A stretch of DNA of 64,000 nt from Catonia carolina (GCA_035578175.1 JAQMRL010000005.1:59377722-59441721); one strand, 5' to 3'. Shown: positions 10,451 through 22,756, counted from the stretch's first letter. Numbers and translations: made by a program. Notes: a model not told the origin generated them from the letters alone.

Positions 10451-11818
10451 ATGAAGTGTTTTGTGTTTAATAAAATTAATGTATATATTATAATATGTTT
10501 ATTAAATATTTGTTTAGTGTTTGTGTTAGCTGAAGATAATAATAATAATAATAATAATAACAATAAAAATACTAATAATAATAATAATAATGTGACAATA
10601 GAGAATATAAACACAGAAGATACTGGTGGGGTTATAAAAAAGACTGAAAAACGATCATCACCGCATCCGATTCCATCATCGTCATCGTTACTTCTACGAG
10701 ATGAAGATATATCATCGATGGATCGAATTCAAATTCCGATAATATATCATGCATCAATCGGAGGTAAACCAAATACTTATAACAATTTCAAATCAGATTT
10801 AAATCCTCATAATTACGTATTGAGTAGTGGTAGTAATATTAAATCCTTCCGAAAACCATCATCTCATCATTCAAGTTTATTAGGGAACCAAGGACCTCAA
10901 GTATTTCCAGCACAAAACATCCAAACATATCCACCAGTGATACAACATAACGCATATAACACATATTCATCACAATCATTTACACCAAATTTTCTACCTT
11001 CATCATCACCATCAGGCTCTCAAAGTACATCATCATCATCTTCATCAAATTCCTACAACAAAAATCACCCGGATTTAATATATTATCAAAATTTTGATAA
11101 ATTATGTCCTGCTAGTAAACCATATCCGGTATATATCGAGAAAAAAGTACCAATCACCATAGAAAAACGAGTACCATATCCGGTTAAAGTACCATATCCG
11201 GTACACCATTACCATTACGATAATGTAGTTCATAGAAATATTAATGCAGAAGATTTAAAAGATGGTACACCTCCACCACCATCCTCTAAGGAATTAAAAT
11301 CACCTCCACCAAAAATTGGTGGATTATTTACAGGTGGCGATAAAGGTGGATATAAAGGCGATACTAAAGAAGAAATTTATGATACATATGATGAAAATAA
11401 TGGTGCAGAAAAATATGATGAAGAATATTATGATAATTATGAAAAAAGTGGATCTAGAGAAATACCTAGGAATATACCACGCAATACTAAACCATCTGAA
11501 AGTGTTGTACAAATTAAAACACAACCACGACATTTTAATAATAATAATAACAATAATAATAGTACTAATATTAGCAAAAATAATAATAATAATAATAAAA
11601 GAAATAATCGCCAACAAAGTAATAATAATAACAGGAAAAATAAAAACGAAAGAAGAGTCGAACGGGATGGTAATGTCGTTATTATTAATAAAAATAGCAA
11701 TACTTTTAATAAACGTGAAGAATTAACGACTGTTCCACCAGAAGATTTAATTTTACAAACTACTTCTTCTGTTATTGGTCTTAAAAATGATAAAAATAAT
11801 GATGATATTAAAAAGTAA
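10451..11818 (+). CDS. Secreted Asn-rich protein with cuticular-type PYPV motif
   Basis: A 455-residue single-exon frame starting at an ATG directly followed by a hydrophobic signal peptide (about residues 1-27, cleavage likely after V-L-A). In order: an Asn run with a few Lys/Thr (about 30-50); a Ser/His/Pro-rich region; a block at about 222-258 with P-Y-P-V-Y-I-E-K-K-V-P, E-K-R-V-P-Y-P-V-K-V-P-Y-P-V and H-H-Y-H-Y; an acidic Tyr/Gly stretch (about 300-340); then two more Asn-rich tracts and a basic C-terminal part. The V-P-Y-P-V-K-V-P type repeat occurs in many insect cuticular and extracellular-matrix proteins, so an extracellular structural role is inferred. No chitin-binding R&R consensus is seen. 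The first exon carrying the whole signal peptide is unusual for cuticle genes, which often split it. Confidence 0.75.
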   Translation: MKCFVFNKINVYIIICLLNICLVFVLAEDNNNNNNNNNKNTNNNNNNVTIENINTEDTGGVIKKTEKRSSPHPIPSSSSLLLRDEDISSMDRIQIPIIYHASIGGKPNTYNNFKSDLNPHNYVLSSGSNIKSFRKPSSHHSSLLGNQGPQVFPAQNIQTYPPVIQHNAYNTYSSQSFTPNFLPSSSPSGSQSTSSSSSSNSYNKNHPDLIYYQNFDKLCPASKPYPVYIEKKVPITIEKRVPYPVKVPYPVHHYHYDNVVHRNINAEDLKDGTPPPPSSKELKSPPPKIGGLFTGGDKGGYKGDTKEEIYDTYDENNGAEKYDEEYYDNYEKSGSREIPRNIPRNTKPSESVVQIKTQPRHFNNNNNNNNSTNISKNNNNNNKRNNRQQSNNNNRKNKNERRVERDGNVVIINKNSNTFNKREELTTVPPEDLILQTTSSVIGLKNDKNNDDIKK

Positions 11819-11884
11819 TTTTATATTACTAGTGTAATAATTATTTGTAAGGAATTATGGGAAAAAGGATTTTATTTTCTAGGA

Positions 11885-11890
11885 AATAAA
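11885..11890 (+). terminator. Polyadenylation signal AATAAA
   Basis: AATAAA lies 67 bases after the stop codon of the secreted protein gene, a normal distance for an insect 3' untranslated region. Confidence 0.5.
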
Positions 11891-11899
11891 ATTGTTTAT

Positions 11900-12430
11900 A
11901 ATATTTTTGAAAATTTAAATTCATTATGTTAAAAATTTAATGAAATATTTTTAACATTAAAATTTGAATTACCATATTTTCAGGCAAAAGAAATCTTAGC
12001 GTTTATTGTATTTGTTATCAGGAATTCTTCACTAATAATGTAATAATCCCCTAATATAATCAGTGCTTTTGTATAATATTTTTTCAGCAGCCCCTCATTT
12101 GCTGTGTTTTACGGTACACTAAAAATTTAACTTTTGACACAACCTTACACGTTGAAAGTCAAATCACCTCTGTACAAATAAAATTAATTAGTACTGGAAA
12201 CAGGGGGATTTTGTTGACAGGGGAGAAGTACCTGAATGTGTTGTAAAATTTATTTCTTAAAGAAAAATGGTAGTGCTAGCGTAATAATACGGATTCTTTG
12301 ATGTTTTGAAGGTTTTACATAAATTTATGTGCGGAAATCATTGTGACATTATTTTTTGGATATTTATCTCGTAAATAATTTTAAAAAAGTTTGAAAGGGA
12401 AAAAAGGAATGATGTCATATTGTAGGACGA
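11900..12430. other. Downstream intergenic DNA
   Basis: I see no supported gene or repeat in this AT-rich stretch. Confidence 0.35.
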
Positions 12431-12437
12431 TCTTTTA

Positions 12438-12500
<63 letters not shown>
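12438..12500. repeat. (AAT)n microsatellite
   Basis: About 20 perfect AAT units in tandem. The poly-Leu frame that appears on the opposite strand is an artefact of this repeat. Confidence 0.95.
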
Positions 12501-12501
<1 letters not shown>

Positions 12502-12764
12502 TAACTAATCGATAACCAAAATAATAATAATAAAAATATAAAATAAAAACCTGACATCTGACGGAAAAATACAATACGTTGTACGCAGCAGATGGGATAA
12601 TACTAATAGATAAAGAACTTAACTTCCCAAACGACCTTACACCAAACAAATAAAATAAAAGACGATTTAACCAATAACAAATTTTTTTTGAAATTTAAAA
12701 GTTACTTGATGCCATAATAACCTACGTTACTCAGGAATCTCTAAGCTTATTAACAGTGTAAGAA

Positions 12765-12845
12765 TTACTGAAATCGGTTTGGTAGTTTCTGAGATTATCT
12801 GGTACAAACAAATATTGGTCGTTTATAATATTACAATACACAGTA
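12765..12845. repeat. Retroelement 3'-tail-like repeat
   Basis: The blocks tgaaatcggtttggtagttt, acaaacaaat and tttataatatta resemble a 3' tail common to insect RTE-type or related elements. A second example occurs at about 17725-17825. Assignment rests on recognition of the consensus only. Confidence 0.4.
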
Positions 12846-13077
12846 AGTACTCTGTAAACCAAAGTTTAAGGGGCCACAATTTGTTATAAAAAAATTTCGT
12901 CACTCGTAGCTTAGTGAAATTTATATTTTTCTACAATACAATAATAATTGTGACACTAAATTTAAATGTAAGAAATATTTGGGTCGTTTTTATTTTATAT
13001 ATTTTTTAGTTCAAATTTAAAGTCACATCAACAGCCCGATTATTAGCAAATACAGTGGGTTTTAACTACTGAAAATT

Positions 13078-13125
13078 TCCAGGCCCTAACCGGGAATCGA
13101 ACCCGGGACCTCCGTGTTGAAGACC
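13078..13125 (-). repeat. tRNA-like SINE head relic
   Basis: The reverse strand contains gggttcgattcccggttag, a B-box-containing segment nearly identical to the SINE head at 17401. No acceptor stem or 3' tail accompanies it. Confidence 0.5.
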
Positions 13126-13599
13126 TGATATTTATAGTTCATGTCTTTTTCTAAGTAATCATCTTTAATCTTATTCTCTATGTTTGTGATTTGTTCAACA
13201 AATGATGAACAATTTTATTACAGCTCATTGATCAATCGTATAAAATGAAAGGTTTAAATTGTCGGAATTACAGTGACTTGCAGCTATTTTATATTGGAGT
13301 TTATAAAACCTTGGTTTTATTCATATTATTTCGGTAACTGTTCTGTAAAAAATTCCTAAAATCAATTTTACAAAAATTTGATATTTTAAAATAATTTAAG
13401 CTTTGCATTAAGCTTTTGTTATACAGGAATTTTACTGATGTATTTTTTCTATAAACTTATTTTCGTGTTATTACCTTTTAACCACTAGGTATTATTATTT
13501 TAAAATGTTTTTAATCATAAATATTACTCCTTCAAAAGACCCGTGCTTGAAGGAAAAGTACAATACATAACAGTAAAATACAAAAAATATTTGTTGTTT

Positions 13600-13918
13600 A
13601 GGTCATCAGCCGAAAGGCTGCAGATTTGAAGCTCTAGGAGATTTATTAAAAAAAAAACGAGGAGTGATGTGGTTTACTGTTGCCTTCCTCACTAAGTGGA
13701 AAAGTATTCGTATCTGCATGCCTTCTGAAAAACATTTATTTTCCACCCTGCAAACGACACCTTCACTTCTCTCACCGCAGGGTCTGGCTGTATAATAAAA
13801 TTCATTACTTTCAGAGGAGATAACTCTGATTAGTGTCTTTTACACCTCTACCTCTTCTGTTCTTAAATGCTTCAGTAGTATAATTGGGCTGACCATGTGG
13901 AAAGATATAGAATTATTT
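13600..13918 (-). repeat. AAC-tailed retroposon copy
   Basis: Reverse-strand copy of the family at 52205, with gccgaaaggctg at its 3' end and cagggtctggctgta in the middle. A short poly-A interruption sits near 13650. The left third of the family is partly missing. Confidence 0.7.
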
Positions 13919-13919
13919 T

Positions 13920-16250
13920 TTGTAACTCTAAGTTGCAGATCAAGTGCAAATAATTTATCGCTCTACTTACCTGTTAAGTAGAAACAAAACTGAGGAACTT
14001 TGAAATTTTTTACTGGTAAAATCACGATTTAATTATATTAGGAGTATGTATATTTTTCTGGGGTTCTGACCACTAGGGCTCACATTTACATAATTTAGAT
14101 TTCTTTCGTTTCCAAAATTTTTTCATTATTTCATTGAGTTGTTTCTTCCTTTCTTCTCTATATTTTTAAAATTCGTAGTTTTTTCTTCTCTGGAAATTTA
14201 GACTTATCTATAAACTTCCTAAAACATTCCTTTATTTTTTTATAATTAAAAGTCGTAAGTCCTTTACATTTTAATTAAACCAATTTCATTTTCGTTATCC
14301 TATCTTCATAAAAATTAAATACTTCCTTTATTAATCAGTATTTATTCGTTATTTTTCTGATTATATTATATATTTTTTATAAATTTCTTTTTAATTTTTA
14401 TTCACCATTTTTATACTTCGTTTCATGAATATCCTTCAATATTTCTTTTCTACTTTACTCACTCCCTTCTCTAAAAATGTTTGTAAACATTCTGCACAAT
14501 AAAGGGCTTCTGAAAAAAACAACTTTTTTATCACGTGTTAATTTTGAATTTTTTATAAATAATCTTTTATCATAGATATCTTTTGTAAGGTGATAACACA
14601 TATTTCCCATTTATTTACTGAGTTTTTTCAATGCCAAATTTTTATAGCATAATTTTTGTTTTTATTTACCCTAAATGAGTCTAAGAAGTAAGTCTTTGAA
14701 ATGCCCATGAAATTTTTAAAATAATTTGATTTTAGAGGGTTTTTAAACTACGGGCTAAATTAGTTTTGATAGTTTTGTTCGTGAAGAATAGTGAAACAAT
14801 GAAAACTATTTGAAAGTAATATTAAGATTTATTTTACTCTTTTAATAAATTTAATACTATTAAATTTAATTTAGTTATATTCAAAAAAGAAAAGATGTCT
14901 TTGAAAATAAGAAAACTGCAATGAATTTATTAAAAATGTACAAATTTTACAACGTAATGAAATCTACACAGTGTCGATCTAAACTAAAATCTAAATCTAA
15001 AAAATACACAAGTTAAATTATAAAAACTCATGTTATGTGTTCACTTAAAACGTTTTGATTTAAAGATACCCAAAATGGCTAGCTTTGCAATGTTAATGCA
15101 AGGAACATTTCCTAAAGATTAGGAAAGGGTATCAACACAAAAATTTTGTCTGGTATTATCATAACGTGTTTAATAGATCTACATACTGAGTGTGTGAGCA
15201 CAGAACAAAGTAGAACATTTTTTCGTAAGACACGAATTTTTTAATAATAACCGTTTTGTAAGTATTTTCTGATTTTTGAAAGTAAAAAAAAATATTTAAA
15301 CTTATTTCTTAATGAAATTAACTCAATAGTGTTTACGTAGGGAAAACTTTTGTGTACAAATCTGATAAGACCAGTGTTGATTACGTGTCGAAAAGTATTA
15401 TTTGCAGAACATATCAAATAAAACTGAATGATTTACTACCAGAGTCGTCGGTAATAACAAAATAACATTTCATATATACACGTATGACATTCAAAACAGC
15501 TGGCCATTGCTAAACTGTCTTCACAGAGCGTAAAATATCTTACAAAATAAATAACTAACTAATTTATCTTTTTCTATATTTATTTAACATGTAAAAGTTA
15601 GAGAGTTTACTCTGAACTAAAGTCTTTTAAGGAAATAATTTCGTATAATATGTTTTTAAAAACTATGTTTCTCCATTAAAACACAATATAAACACAAACA
15701 ATTGCCTCATTAAGAAATTGGTTATTAAATCAAATTGAGTACGAAAGAACACTCGGGACCCCTGTTCAAAATAATGCCAAAAATTCAGGATGATTTAACA
15801 ATAATTTTGGTGGTTGTTTTAAAATGAAACAAGTCATGATATCAGAAATGAAAAATAAAAGTAAAAAAATAAGTAATATATATATATTTTTTATTTAAGT
15901 TTACAACTGTACAGCTCTCTACACAATCTGTATTCATTTTTTCCAGCTTATTTTATATTTACTTAAACACTTTTGAGAAGAACACTATTCAGTAGAAAGA
16001 ACGTTCATTAAATGTCATAACTTTTATAGTTGTAAGAAAGTTTTGGCTGTGCGTTTTAACGTAACAAAATTGGAGTTAAATAAATAAATATAATGACCAT
16101 GTTTAAGAACTACAAAACTAAATTAGTTTAATAATTTGTATTTACTAAGGGAAACAATCAGTAAATTTATCCCAAATTTCTGTTCCACCTTTCGTCGAGC
16201 CGACAATTGGATTTATCTGGTAAATATGGACGATCCAAAACGCGAATTAG
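13920..16250. other. Long AT-rich intergenic DNA
   Basis: About 2.3 kb without an open frame of note, tRNA-like box or copy of the window's repeat families. Confidence 0.4.
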
Positions 16251-16256
16251 TGGGTT

Positions 16257-16677
16257 GTTATTGTTTTGTTCCCATAACAGGGAGGTAGAGTGTTAAATTA
16301 TTTGCACTTGATCTGCTAGTTCCAAGGCTACAAAATTCAGTTCTGTTTCTTATCATATGGTCGCCAACTATGTAACTGAAGCATTTAAGAACAGATGAAG
16401 TAGAGGTGTAAAAGACACTAGTCAGAGTTATCTCCTCTGAAAGTAATGAATTTAATTATACAGCCAGACCCTGCGGTGAATGAAGTGAAGGTTGTTATTT
16501 GTAGGGTGGAAAGTAGATGCTTTTCAGAGGGCTTGGCATGCTGATAAGCATACTTTTTCACTGTGCGGTAGGCAATAATAAACCACCTTACTCCTCGTTT
16601 TACTCAATAAAGCCTCTAGAGGTTCAAACCGTCCTTTCGGCTGATGACCTAAACAACAACAACAACCACAACAACAC
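16257..16677 (+). repeat. AAC-tailed retroposon, near full length
   Basis: Runs from the ccataacagg-aggtagagtgttaaatta block through cagccagaccctgcggtgaa and cctttcggctgatgaccta to an (AAC)n tail. Length is similar to the 52205 copy. It is noncoding. Confidence 0.75.
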
Positions 16678-16719
16678 TGTTTTTAATTTTTATTTGAATT
16701 GCTAGTATGTCTGGTGGAT

Positions 16720-17395
16720 TGTTTCATCAATGTGAGGGTAATAATAAGCTGCGTGGAGTGTATAAATTGGAAACTTATGAACAAAAGTTAACAAATTGTC
16801 CTTAGCATTTTAAGTAATAGCTTTAAGTACCCTATCTTAAATAAGATAATAATGACATGAATTTTTAAAAACATGTAGTGTTTTAAGGAAGAATACAGAA
16901 TAAAATAGATGATTTTTCGTACATAAAAATAGAATGCTATATTGTTTTAAATAATTATATATTTTGCAAATAAATTAAGTAAATATGTTTGTGTTTCTTA
17001 AAAAATCTGCCCTTGAAAAATGAGATCCTTTTCCCCATAGATCATCTATAATTATTTGTTATGTAATTATTCGTACAAGTTATTATATTAATAATTTTTT
17101 AATTGTTGTTTCTTTTAACTGAAATGTAATTTTTACAGGTGTACTTATAGTGAAATATTTTTCTAAGGTGAGATTTTCATCAATAAAGTTTTTAAATTTT
17201 GTAGAAAGTTTAAAACTTACAAGTAAAACCAGAAATAAGCAATACTGTTGTTTTTTAGGAGATTTTTTAGGGGATTTTTCGGTTTAGTTAATGTAAAAAT
17301 AATTTTTTTACAATAACTTAATGTTTTTAATTTGTACGGAAATGTAATTATGCAATTTATTATTACAAAAAAATGATTGAATTTTAAATTGTAGA
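16720..17395. other. AT-rich intergenic DNA
   Basis: I see no supported feature here. Confidence 0.35.
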
Positions 17396-17406
17396 CTTGT
17401 CAGGAG

Positions 17407-17575
17407 GCCAGCTGTTTGGTGTATTGGTTAGCGCAACTGGCTTCTATGCCGGGGTCCCGGGTTCGATTCCCGGTTAGGTCTGGTATTTTTTCATCAATTA
17501 TTTTCATTTATCATCCTCACCGTCTGCATTGGCAGTAATTGCAAAACGGTCGGACGTTAAACAAAACCCATTTTA
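17407..17575 (+). repeat. tRNA-headed SINE (second head type)
   Basis: The head has an A-box-like TGTATTGGTTAGCGCA region and a perfect B-box GGTTCGATTCC. It is followed by a body (catcctcaccgtctgcattg, gtcggacgttaaac) shared with the SINEs at 26558 and 62215. The 5' and 3' acceptor strands do not pair as in a functional tRNA. The head differs from that of the other two copies, so heads and bodies have been exchanged. Confidence 0.7.
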
Positions 17576-17724
17576 TGGTTAAACTGCAACCCACAATGGT
17601 GTGTTGTGTTCCATGTTGCATTTGTAGTTTTTGTAGGCGCACTAACAAAGTGTGGGGCGCAGACGGCCCGCATACGTAATGCCATATAGTCAACGACGTC
17701 ACTAAGAAAGTTATAAGCGTTCCA

Positions 17725-17825
17725 ACAGTGATTAATTTTTGAAATCGGTTTATTAGTTTCTTTGATCACCTCATACAAACAAATAAAAATTACTTCTTTA
17801 TAATATTTTAGTTCGTATAGATATA
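17725..17825. repeat. Retroelement 3'-tail-like repeat
   Basis: Same consensus as at 12765: gaaatcggtttattagtttc, acaaacaaat and ctttataatatttta. Assignment to an insect retroelement tail is by resemblance only. Confidence 0.4.
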
Positions 17826-17899
17826 GGCTAACAAGAAACGTAAAATGTAATTTGTAGACCTGGAGATAGGCCTTCATCAAAAATTAACAAACAATAATA

Positions 17900-18380
17900 A
17901 ATTATTCTAGAACTTATATATTTATTTTAATTCATGTTGCACTGCTCACGAATAGTATTTTATTACATTTTTAAAGAATAATTAACCTTTTTATTACAAA
18001 ATATTTATACTAATTACTTTATTTTTATTTTTATCATTTTGTTTTTTAAAAAAGGAGTAAATTTACAACTATTATAAAAAGTCGTTCGTTTATTTATGTA
18101 GATAGTTATTTATTTGCACAATTTTAAAAGTAGGTTAGTTTTATTTGTTATTGTTTCTTTTACAAGAATTACGCCATTTGAAATGTATCAATCAATTTGC
18201 GATTTAATCTATTGTATTTCAACAAATCTAAATTAATAATAGTGCCAGCACTTCACGCTGCTGTTTCTTTTTTATTAATATCCTTTGAGCATTTATTAAA
18301 GAGATTGTGTTAATATTTCTTATTAGAAATTTATATTACAGGAGTCATACATAATGTACATAATAATTACAAATATAATT
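17900..18380. other. AT-rich intergenic DNA
   Basis: I see nothing beyond simple AT-rich sequence. Confidence 0.35.
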
Positions 18381-18399
18381 TACATTAATCTTAAATGGA

Positions 18400-19004
18400 A
18401 TGGATGAGATCATGAGAAAAGATTACTTCATGAAAATTAATAAGAACAAAACGAAATTGCTGCGCAGCAGTAAGGAGTGGTTTAGAAGAGATGAGAAATT
18501 TAAAAGTAGGCAACGAAAACATACTGGAAGTTGGGTGGAATTCTCCTATCTAGGGCGTAAAATAGCAAAGGATGGTAGAAACACAAGTGATATCAAAAGT
18601 AGGATTGCTTAAGCTAGAAAAGTTTTTGAAATGAAAAACAGCTTACTGACTACAAACATTGATTTACAGATCAGGAAAAGTTTCTTAAAACACTGTTTGG
18701 AGAGTACATTGCATTATACGGGAGGCAAACGTGGGTGATAGGGACTGTAGAAAAGAAGAGGATGGAAGATTTTGAAATGTGGTGTTATAGAATAATGTTA
18801 AAGATTAGGTGGGTGGGCAAAATAAGTAATTTAGAGGTTCTTAGACGAGTGGATAAAAAGAGTACATGGAAACACCTTATCAGAAGTAGGGATAGGCTAG
18901 TGGGGCATATCTATCTAGTGGAAGAGGCTATACAAAGTTTCTATGCAAAAATCTTTTTAAGGGAGATAACTACTCTTTGTGATGACGATGATGAACGTGA
19001 ATAG
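18400..19004 (+). pseudogene. LINE reverse transcriptase fragment, disrupted
   Basis: Two frames separated by stops and shifts. The first has M-K-I-N-K-x-K-T-K, F-S-Y-L-G-R-K-I-x-K-D-G-R-x-T-S-D-I-K-S-R-I-A. The following stretch has A-R-K-V-F-E-M-K and L-L-T-T-x-I. The second has E-K-K-R-M-E-D-F-E-M-W-C-Y-R and V-L-R-R-V. This is the end of a LINE-type reverse transcriptase. It overlaps the region represented at 4255-4572, so both come from the same or a closely related LINE. The catalytic FADD-type motif lies upstream and is missing. Confidence 0.8.
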
Positions 19005-19009
19005 CCCTG

Positions 19010-20140
19010 AAAAGCAACATTTTTCTATCTTCAAGTTAAGAATTTCAATTTTTATTATTCCTAAAAGCTATTTTAAGTCACCAATGTTAACCAGTGACAT
19101 AAATAAATGAATACAACGCAATTTTCTACCGGTCTAACTACATATTTAACAGAAAACAACGTAAGTTAGCATTTTACTCCTGTTTATTTCAGAAACACAA
19201 AGTCAAAATTTTCAAGTTTTCTAAAGAAGTGGCTTATCTTTAAAAAGACAAACGTAACCATTTTATATTAAAGAAGACATATTAAAGAAGCCTTCTAAAC
19301 AAATTATATTTTTTAATATTAATTTTTCCAAAAGATAGTTTTTTGACTTTTTTTAATTTTTTGACGTTTTTTGAATTTACAAAAAAGTAAAAAATCGTAT
19401 GATATAACAAAATAATTTTTTTAAATAATCACAACAGTATTGTTTATTTCTAATCTTTGTAAGTAGTGTTTTAAGTTTTTTTTTAAGAGAACCTGTAACC
19501 GAAAATTTGAAAAAATCAATTTATTTTAACCTAAAATATTTTATACAAAAGAGTATGTTACGGAGTAAAAATTATCGTAAAATACTCTATTAACTTGTAT
19601 TATACGATTGAATATTTTATTTATAGAATTATAAAGTTAATGTTGCATAATTAAGTAGGCCATAATGTCTTAAAAATTTAGAAGAATTATGCAAAGCTAA
19701 CTTTAACATTTTGTAAACAATCGTATAGCTTTTTAAGTACAGGAGGTTTTGTAGCTTATATTTGTTATCGGGAACTGTTCCTTATTGGGAACTACCCAAT
19801 TCGATCGCTGTTTTTCGCTGTATTTTTTTGGCGTGATTCGGCATGAATTTTTTGAACAGGGACCCCAGTGAAATTTGTTCAGGAACGGCTGTTAGCAGGT
19901 CACCATATAAAGTCGCTTGCCCAAACAGTGTTGCTTAACAATTAATAGCGACTTTCTACCAGCTGACTGACTGGGCTGGCCCGAAGGCCAAGTATATTAG
20001 TTATCAAGAAAATTTGATCAAGTTACGATTAAAATTTTAATGAGACTGCCGCGGCCCGGCCAAACTTTTATTTAGACCAACCATGTCGACTGTAAAAATT
20101 AAAATACGGAGTCATGCTAAATCTTAAGACTGTTTGATGA
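19010..20140. other. AT-rich intergenic DNA
   Basis: I see no supported feature here. Confidence 0.35.
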
Positions 20141-20147
20141 TTTCGGA

Positions 20148-20287
20148 AAGGTGCTTTTCAGAGGGCCTGGCATACTGGTAAGCATTCTTTTTCACTCAGT
20201 GACGAAGGCAATAGTAAACCACCTCCCTCTTCGTTTTACTTAGTCTCTAAAGGTTCAAACAGCCTTTCGGCTGTTGACCAAAACAAT
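20148..20287 (+). repeat. AAC-tailed retroposon, 3' fragment
   Basis: 5'-truncated copy beginning at gtgcttttcagagggcctgg and ending with agcctttcggctgttgacc and an AAC remnant. It abuts a second copy. Confidence 0.75.
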
Positions 20288-20288
20288 A

Positions 20289-20492
20289 TACAGCTAGACT
20301 CTGTAGTGAATGAAGTGAAGGTGTCATTTGCAGGGTGGAAAGTAGATGATTTTCAGAGAGTCTGGCATACTGATAAACACACTTCTCACTCAGTGAGGAA
20401 GGCAAACGCAAACCACCTTACTTCTCGTTTTACTTAGTAAAGTCTCTAGAGGTTCAAACCGGCTTATCGGCTGATGACCTAAACAACAACAC
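20289..20492 (+). repeat. AAC-tailed retroposon, second tandem fragment
   Basis: Starts at acagctagactctgtagtga and ends with ggctgatgacctaaacaaca. It directly follows the previous copy in the same orientation, so the pair is a tandem dimer of 3' portions. Confidence 0.75.
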
Positions 20493-20499
20493 TAACCTT

Positions 20500-21640
20500 G
20501 GCCGTAAACTTGTTTAGCGAGCATCAACTCTTTTCAGAGAAACTTGGGTAATGTCATGTTGGCACCAGTTGCTCTCAGCTTGCATACAGCCTAAACGTAA
20601 AAGATTTCACATCATACAAGAAAATAAGATCTGCATACAAAGAAAAGATTCTCTAGAGCTCGCTGTCCGCAAAAAATGATTCGGCGGTACCGCCAGTTGG
20701 TGACCATTGGTCCAGTGGCTCATAATTTCTGTGCAATTATAGTCTGATTGACGAAAGAAAACACCTGCTTTAAATAGCAATATCTTTTAAAGCATTGTAT
20801 GTAAAAACAATTATGTTACATCAAATTGAAACTTGTTTTATTGTTGGTTACAGGATTACATTAACATAGTACTTAGTAGCCCTATACATTTTAAAGTAGC
20901 TTACGCATGAACAAAGTAATAGTGTCTTGAAGTTGAGTACACTGGAAAAGTGGTTAAAAACAGGGTACTTTTTATGCGTAATTTGTTATATTTAATACAC
21001 TACTGATTTCCGAAAATGCTAATGTATATCCTATAACCAACAAGCTTTAATAAAACTAAAACAAGCTTTAATTTGATGCATCGTATTGTTTTTATATACA
21101 ACGGTTCAAAAGATATTATTGTTTAAAGACAGGTGTTTTATTTCGTGAATCGGACTGTAATGTGTACAAACATTGTCCCTTACCTACGTTTTGTTGAACA
21201 GTCAGTTAACTATGATTCAGTTCTGAATACGTTATACAGATGAGTGTTAAATCGCTTACCGTTTTCCGTATATCTAGTTTTCTAATGAACAGGCGTCTTT
21301 CGTGTCATACAGAGGGACCTCAAGCCAGTTTACAATTCTACGTAATAGAAAATTTGGAATTTTTTAGGTTAAACAAAATATTTTAATCTTTCCTAATTCT
21401 CGGTTACAGATTCTCTTCAGTGTTTCTGTATTCAGCGATAAATTACAGATTATATTTTAACATATTATTTTCTGTATATTAGTATAAGATAAGTATTAAA
21501 TTTTACTTACAAAATTTATTGTAAATAAATTATATGATGTTATTTTGTACATTGTTATTTTAGTTTATAATAATTTTGTTATTATTTGTATTATATGAGC
21601 GACTGAAGATTAAATTGTTGTTTTTATATGAATTATCTAT
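20500..21640. other. Intergenic DNA
   Basis: I see no supported gene. Short frames lack recognisable domains. Confidence 0.35.
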
Positions 21641-21974
21641 GTACGAGAGTCGTTTTTGTTCAACCTGCGATTGGCCATAAATAAATAAAAGACAAGTGAA
21701 TATTGATAAAATGTTTTATTATAAATACTGAAGTCACGAGATTGCCTTTTGCGTATTTATTGGCTGTGAGAAAGGGGAGTGAAATATTTGCAGTGCTGCC
21801 AACTTCAACAGTGAGACATTCCTCGTACATTTCACTACCGTGCAGTTTCTACATACATTTTGTAAGCTGCAATTTATTCCGAGAAAATTTTTTCTTCATA
21901 AACCTTATAAGACATAAATGTGACCTCTAATATTGCCTATAGCTTAATTATATGACTAGAAATGTTTGATTTAC

Positions 21975-22012
21975 TCCATTTTTTTTTTATTCGAGGCGGC
22001 GAGAAAAACTCA
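21975..22012 (+). repeat. Short dispersed repeat shared with 49968-50005
   Basis: About 38 bases around gaggcggcgagaaaaactca recur in inverted orientation near 49968-50005. It is too short to classify. Confidence 0.6.
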
Positions 22013-22515
22013 TGTTCACTCCCTCCAATGGGGGAAGTAGTGTTGGATGCAATGGAGGCGTCCTCGTCCAGCCCCAAGGAGGCCGCAACCGCCTTACCAA
22101 CCAAAAACCCGCCGCCTGGCCACTTGATCCGACATCAGCGAACAACCCTTAACCTCCCTCGGAACTGTTTATATAATACTACAAGGGATATGTCGGGTTA
22201 AAAAAAATTTACATACTGTCAGCGGGGCGTAGAAGGGAACCGTAGCCTAATTCCCCTCTCGCTGTCACTGAATAACACTCACTCTCTCACTTTCATTCAT
22301 CTCTTTCATCACCAGCTCAGGAAATTTGTGTGCCTACTTTCTGAGATCGGGACAGGATTGATTCACTGTGGGAGAGGGCGATCCCGCTGGTCTCCATCTG
22401 TCTCCTTCCTCCCTCTTATTTACTCTAATTACGAATGAATCGCCTTCTTTACTATTGCTTTCACCGGCGTTTTCATTACCAGTCTCTCTAGTATCTACCT
22501 AACCGTTTTCTTTTT

Positions 22516-22756
22516 ATTACCAGGTGTCAACAAAACTGTTAAAGAATAGCTTCTTCACGTCCTTAATTTCCTTCTTTATTTTTCGAATTGTGGAAAGAGA
22601 AACATCACAGCAACTAGCCGCTAGCTCACGGCTTTTGTTAAGCGGCACGGATAGGCATTTTTATTTAGCTTCAACTTCACAACATTTTATTACATTGCAT
22701 ATTAGATTTCGTTCAGCATTGTGAATAGTTCGACCACGTTTTTCAGAAACCGACAT
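22516..22756 (-). pseudogene. Transposase N-terminal helix-turn-helix relic
   Basis: The reverse strand starts M-S-V-S-E-K-R-G-R-T and continues through N-V-I-K-C-C-E, then, after a nonsense codon, S-R-E-L-A-A-S-C and V-S-L-S-T-I-R-K-I-K-K-E. The last part is a typical helix-turn-helix of arthropod Tc1/mariner-like transposases. It is broken by at least one stop. Confidence 0.55.

Noticed and set aside
11316..11726. Ile/Lys-rich and Phe/Leu-rich frames overlapping the secreted protein gene
   Set aside because: They are shadows of the AAT-rich coding sequence in other frames.
12338..12649. Open frame with a long poly-Leu run on the reverse strand
   Set aside because: It is produced by the (AAT)n microsatellite and shows no other protein features.
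17407..17485. Possible tRNA gene with good A and B boxes
   Set aside because: The 5' and 3' ends do not form an acceptor stem, and the sequence continues into a SINE body shared with other copies.
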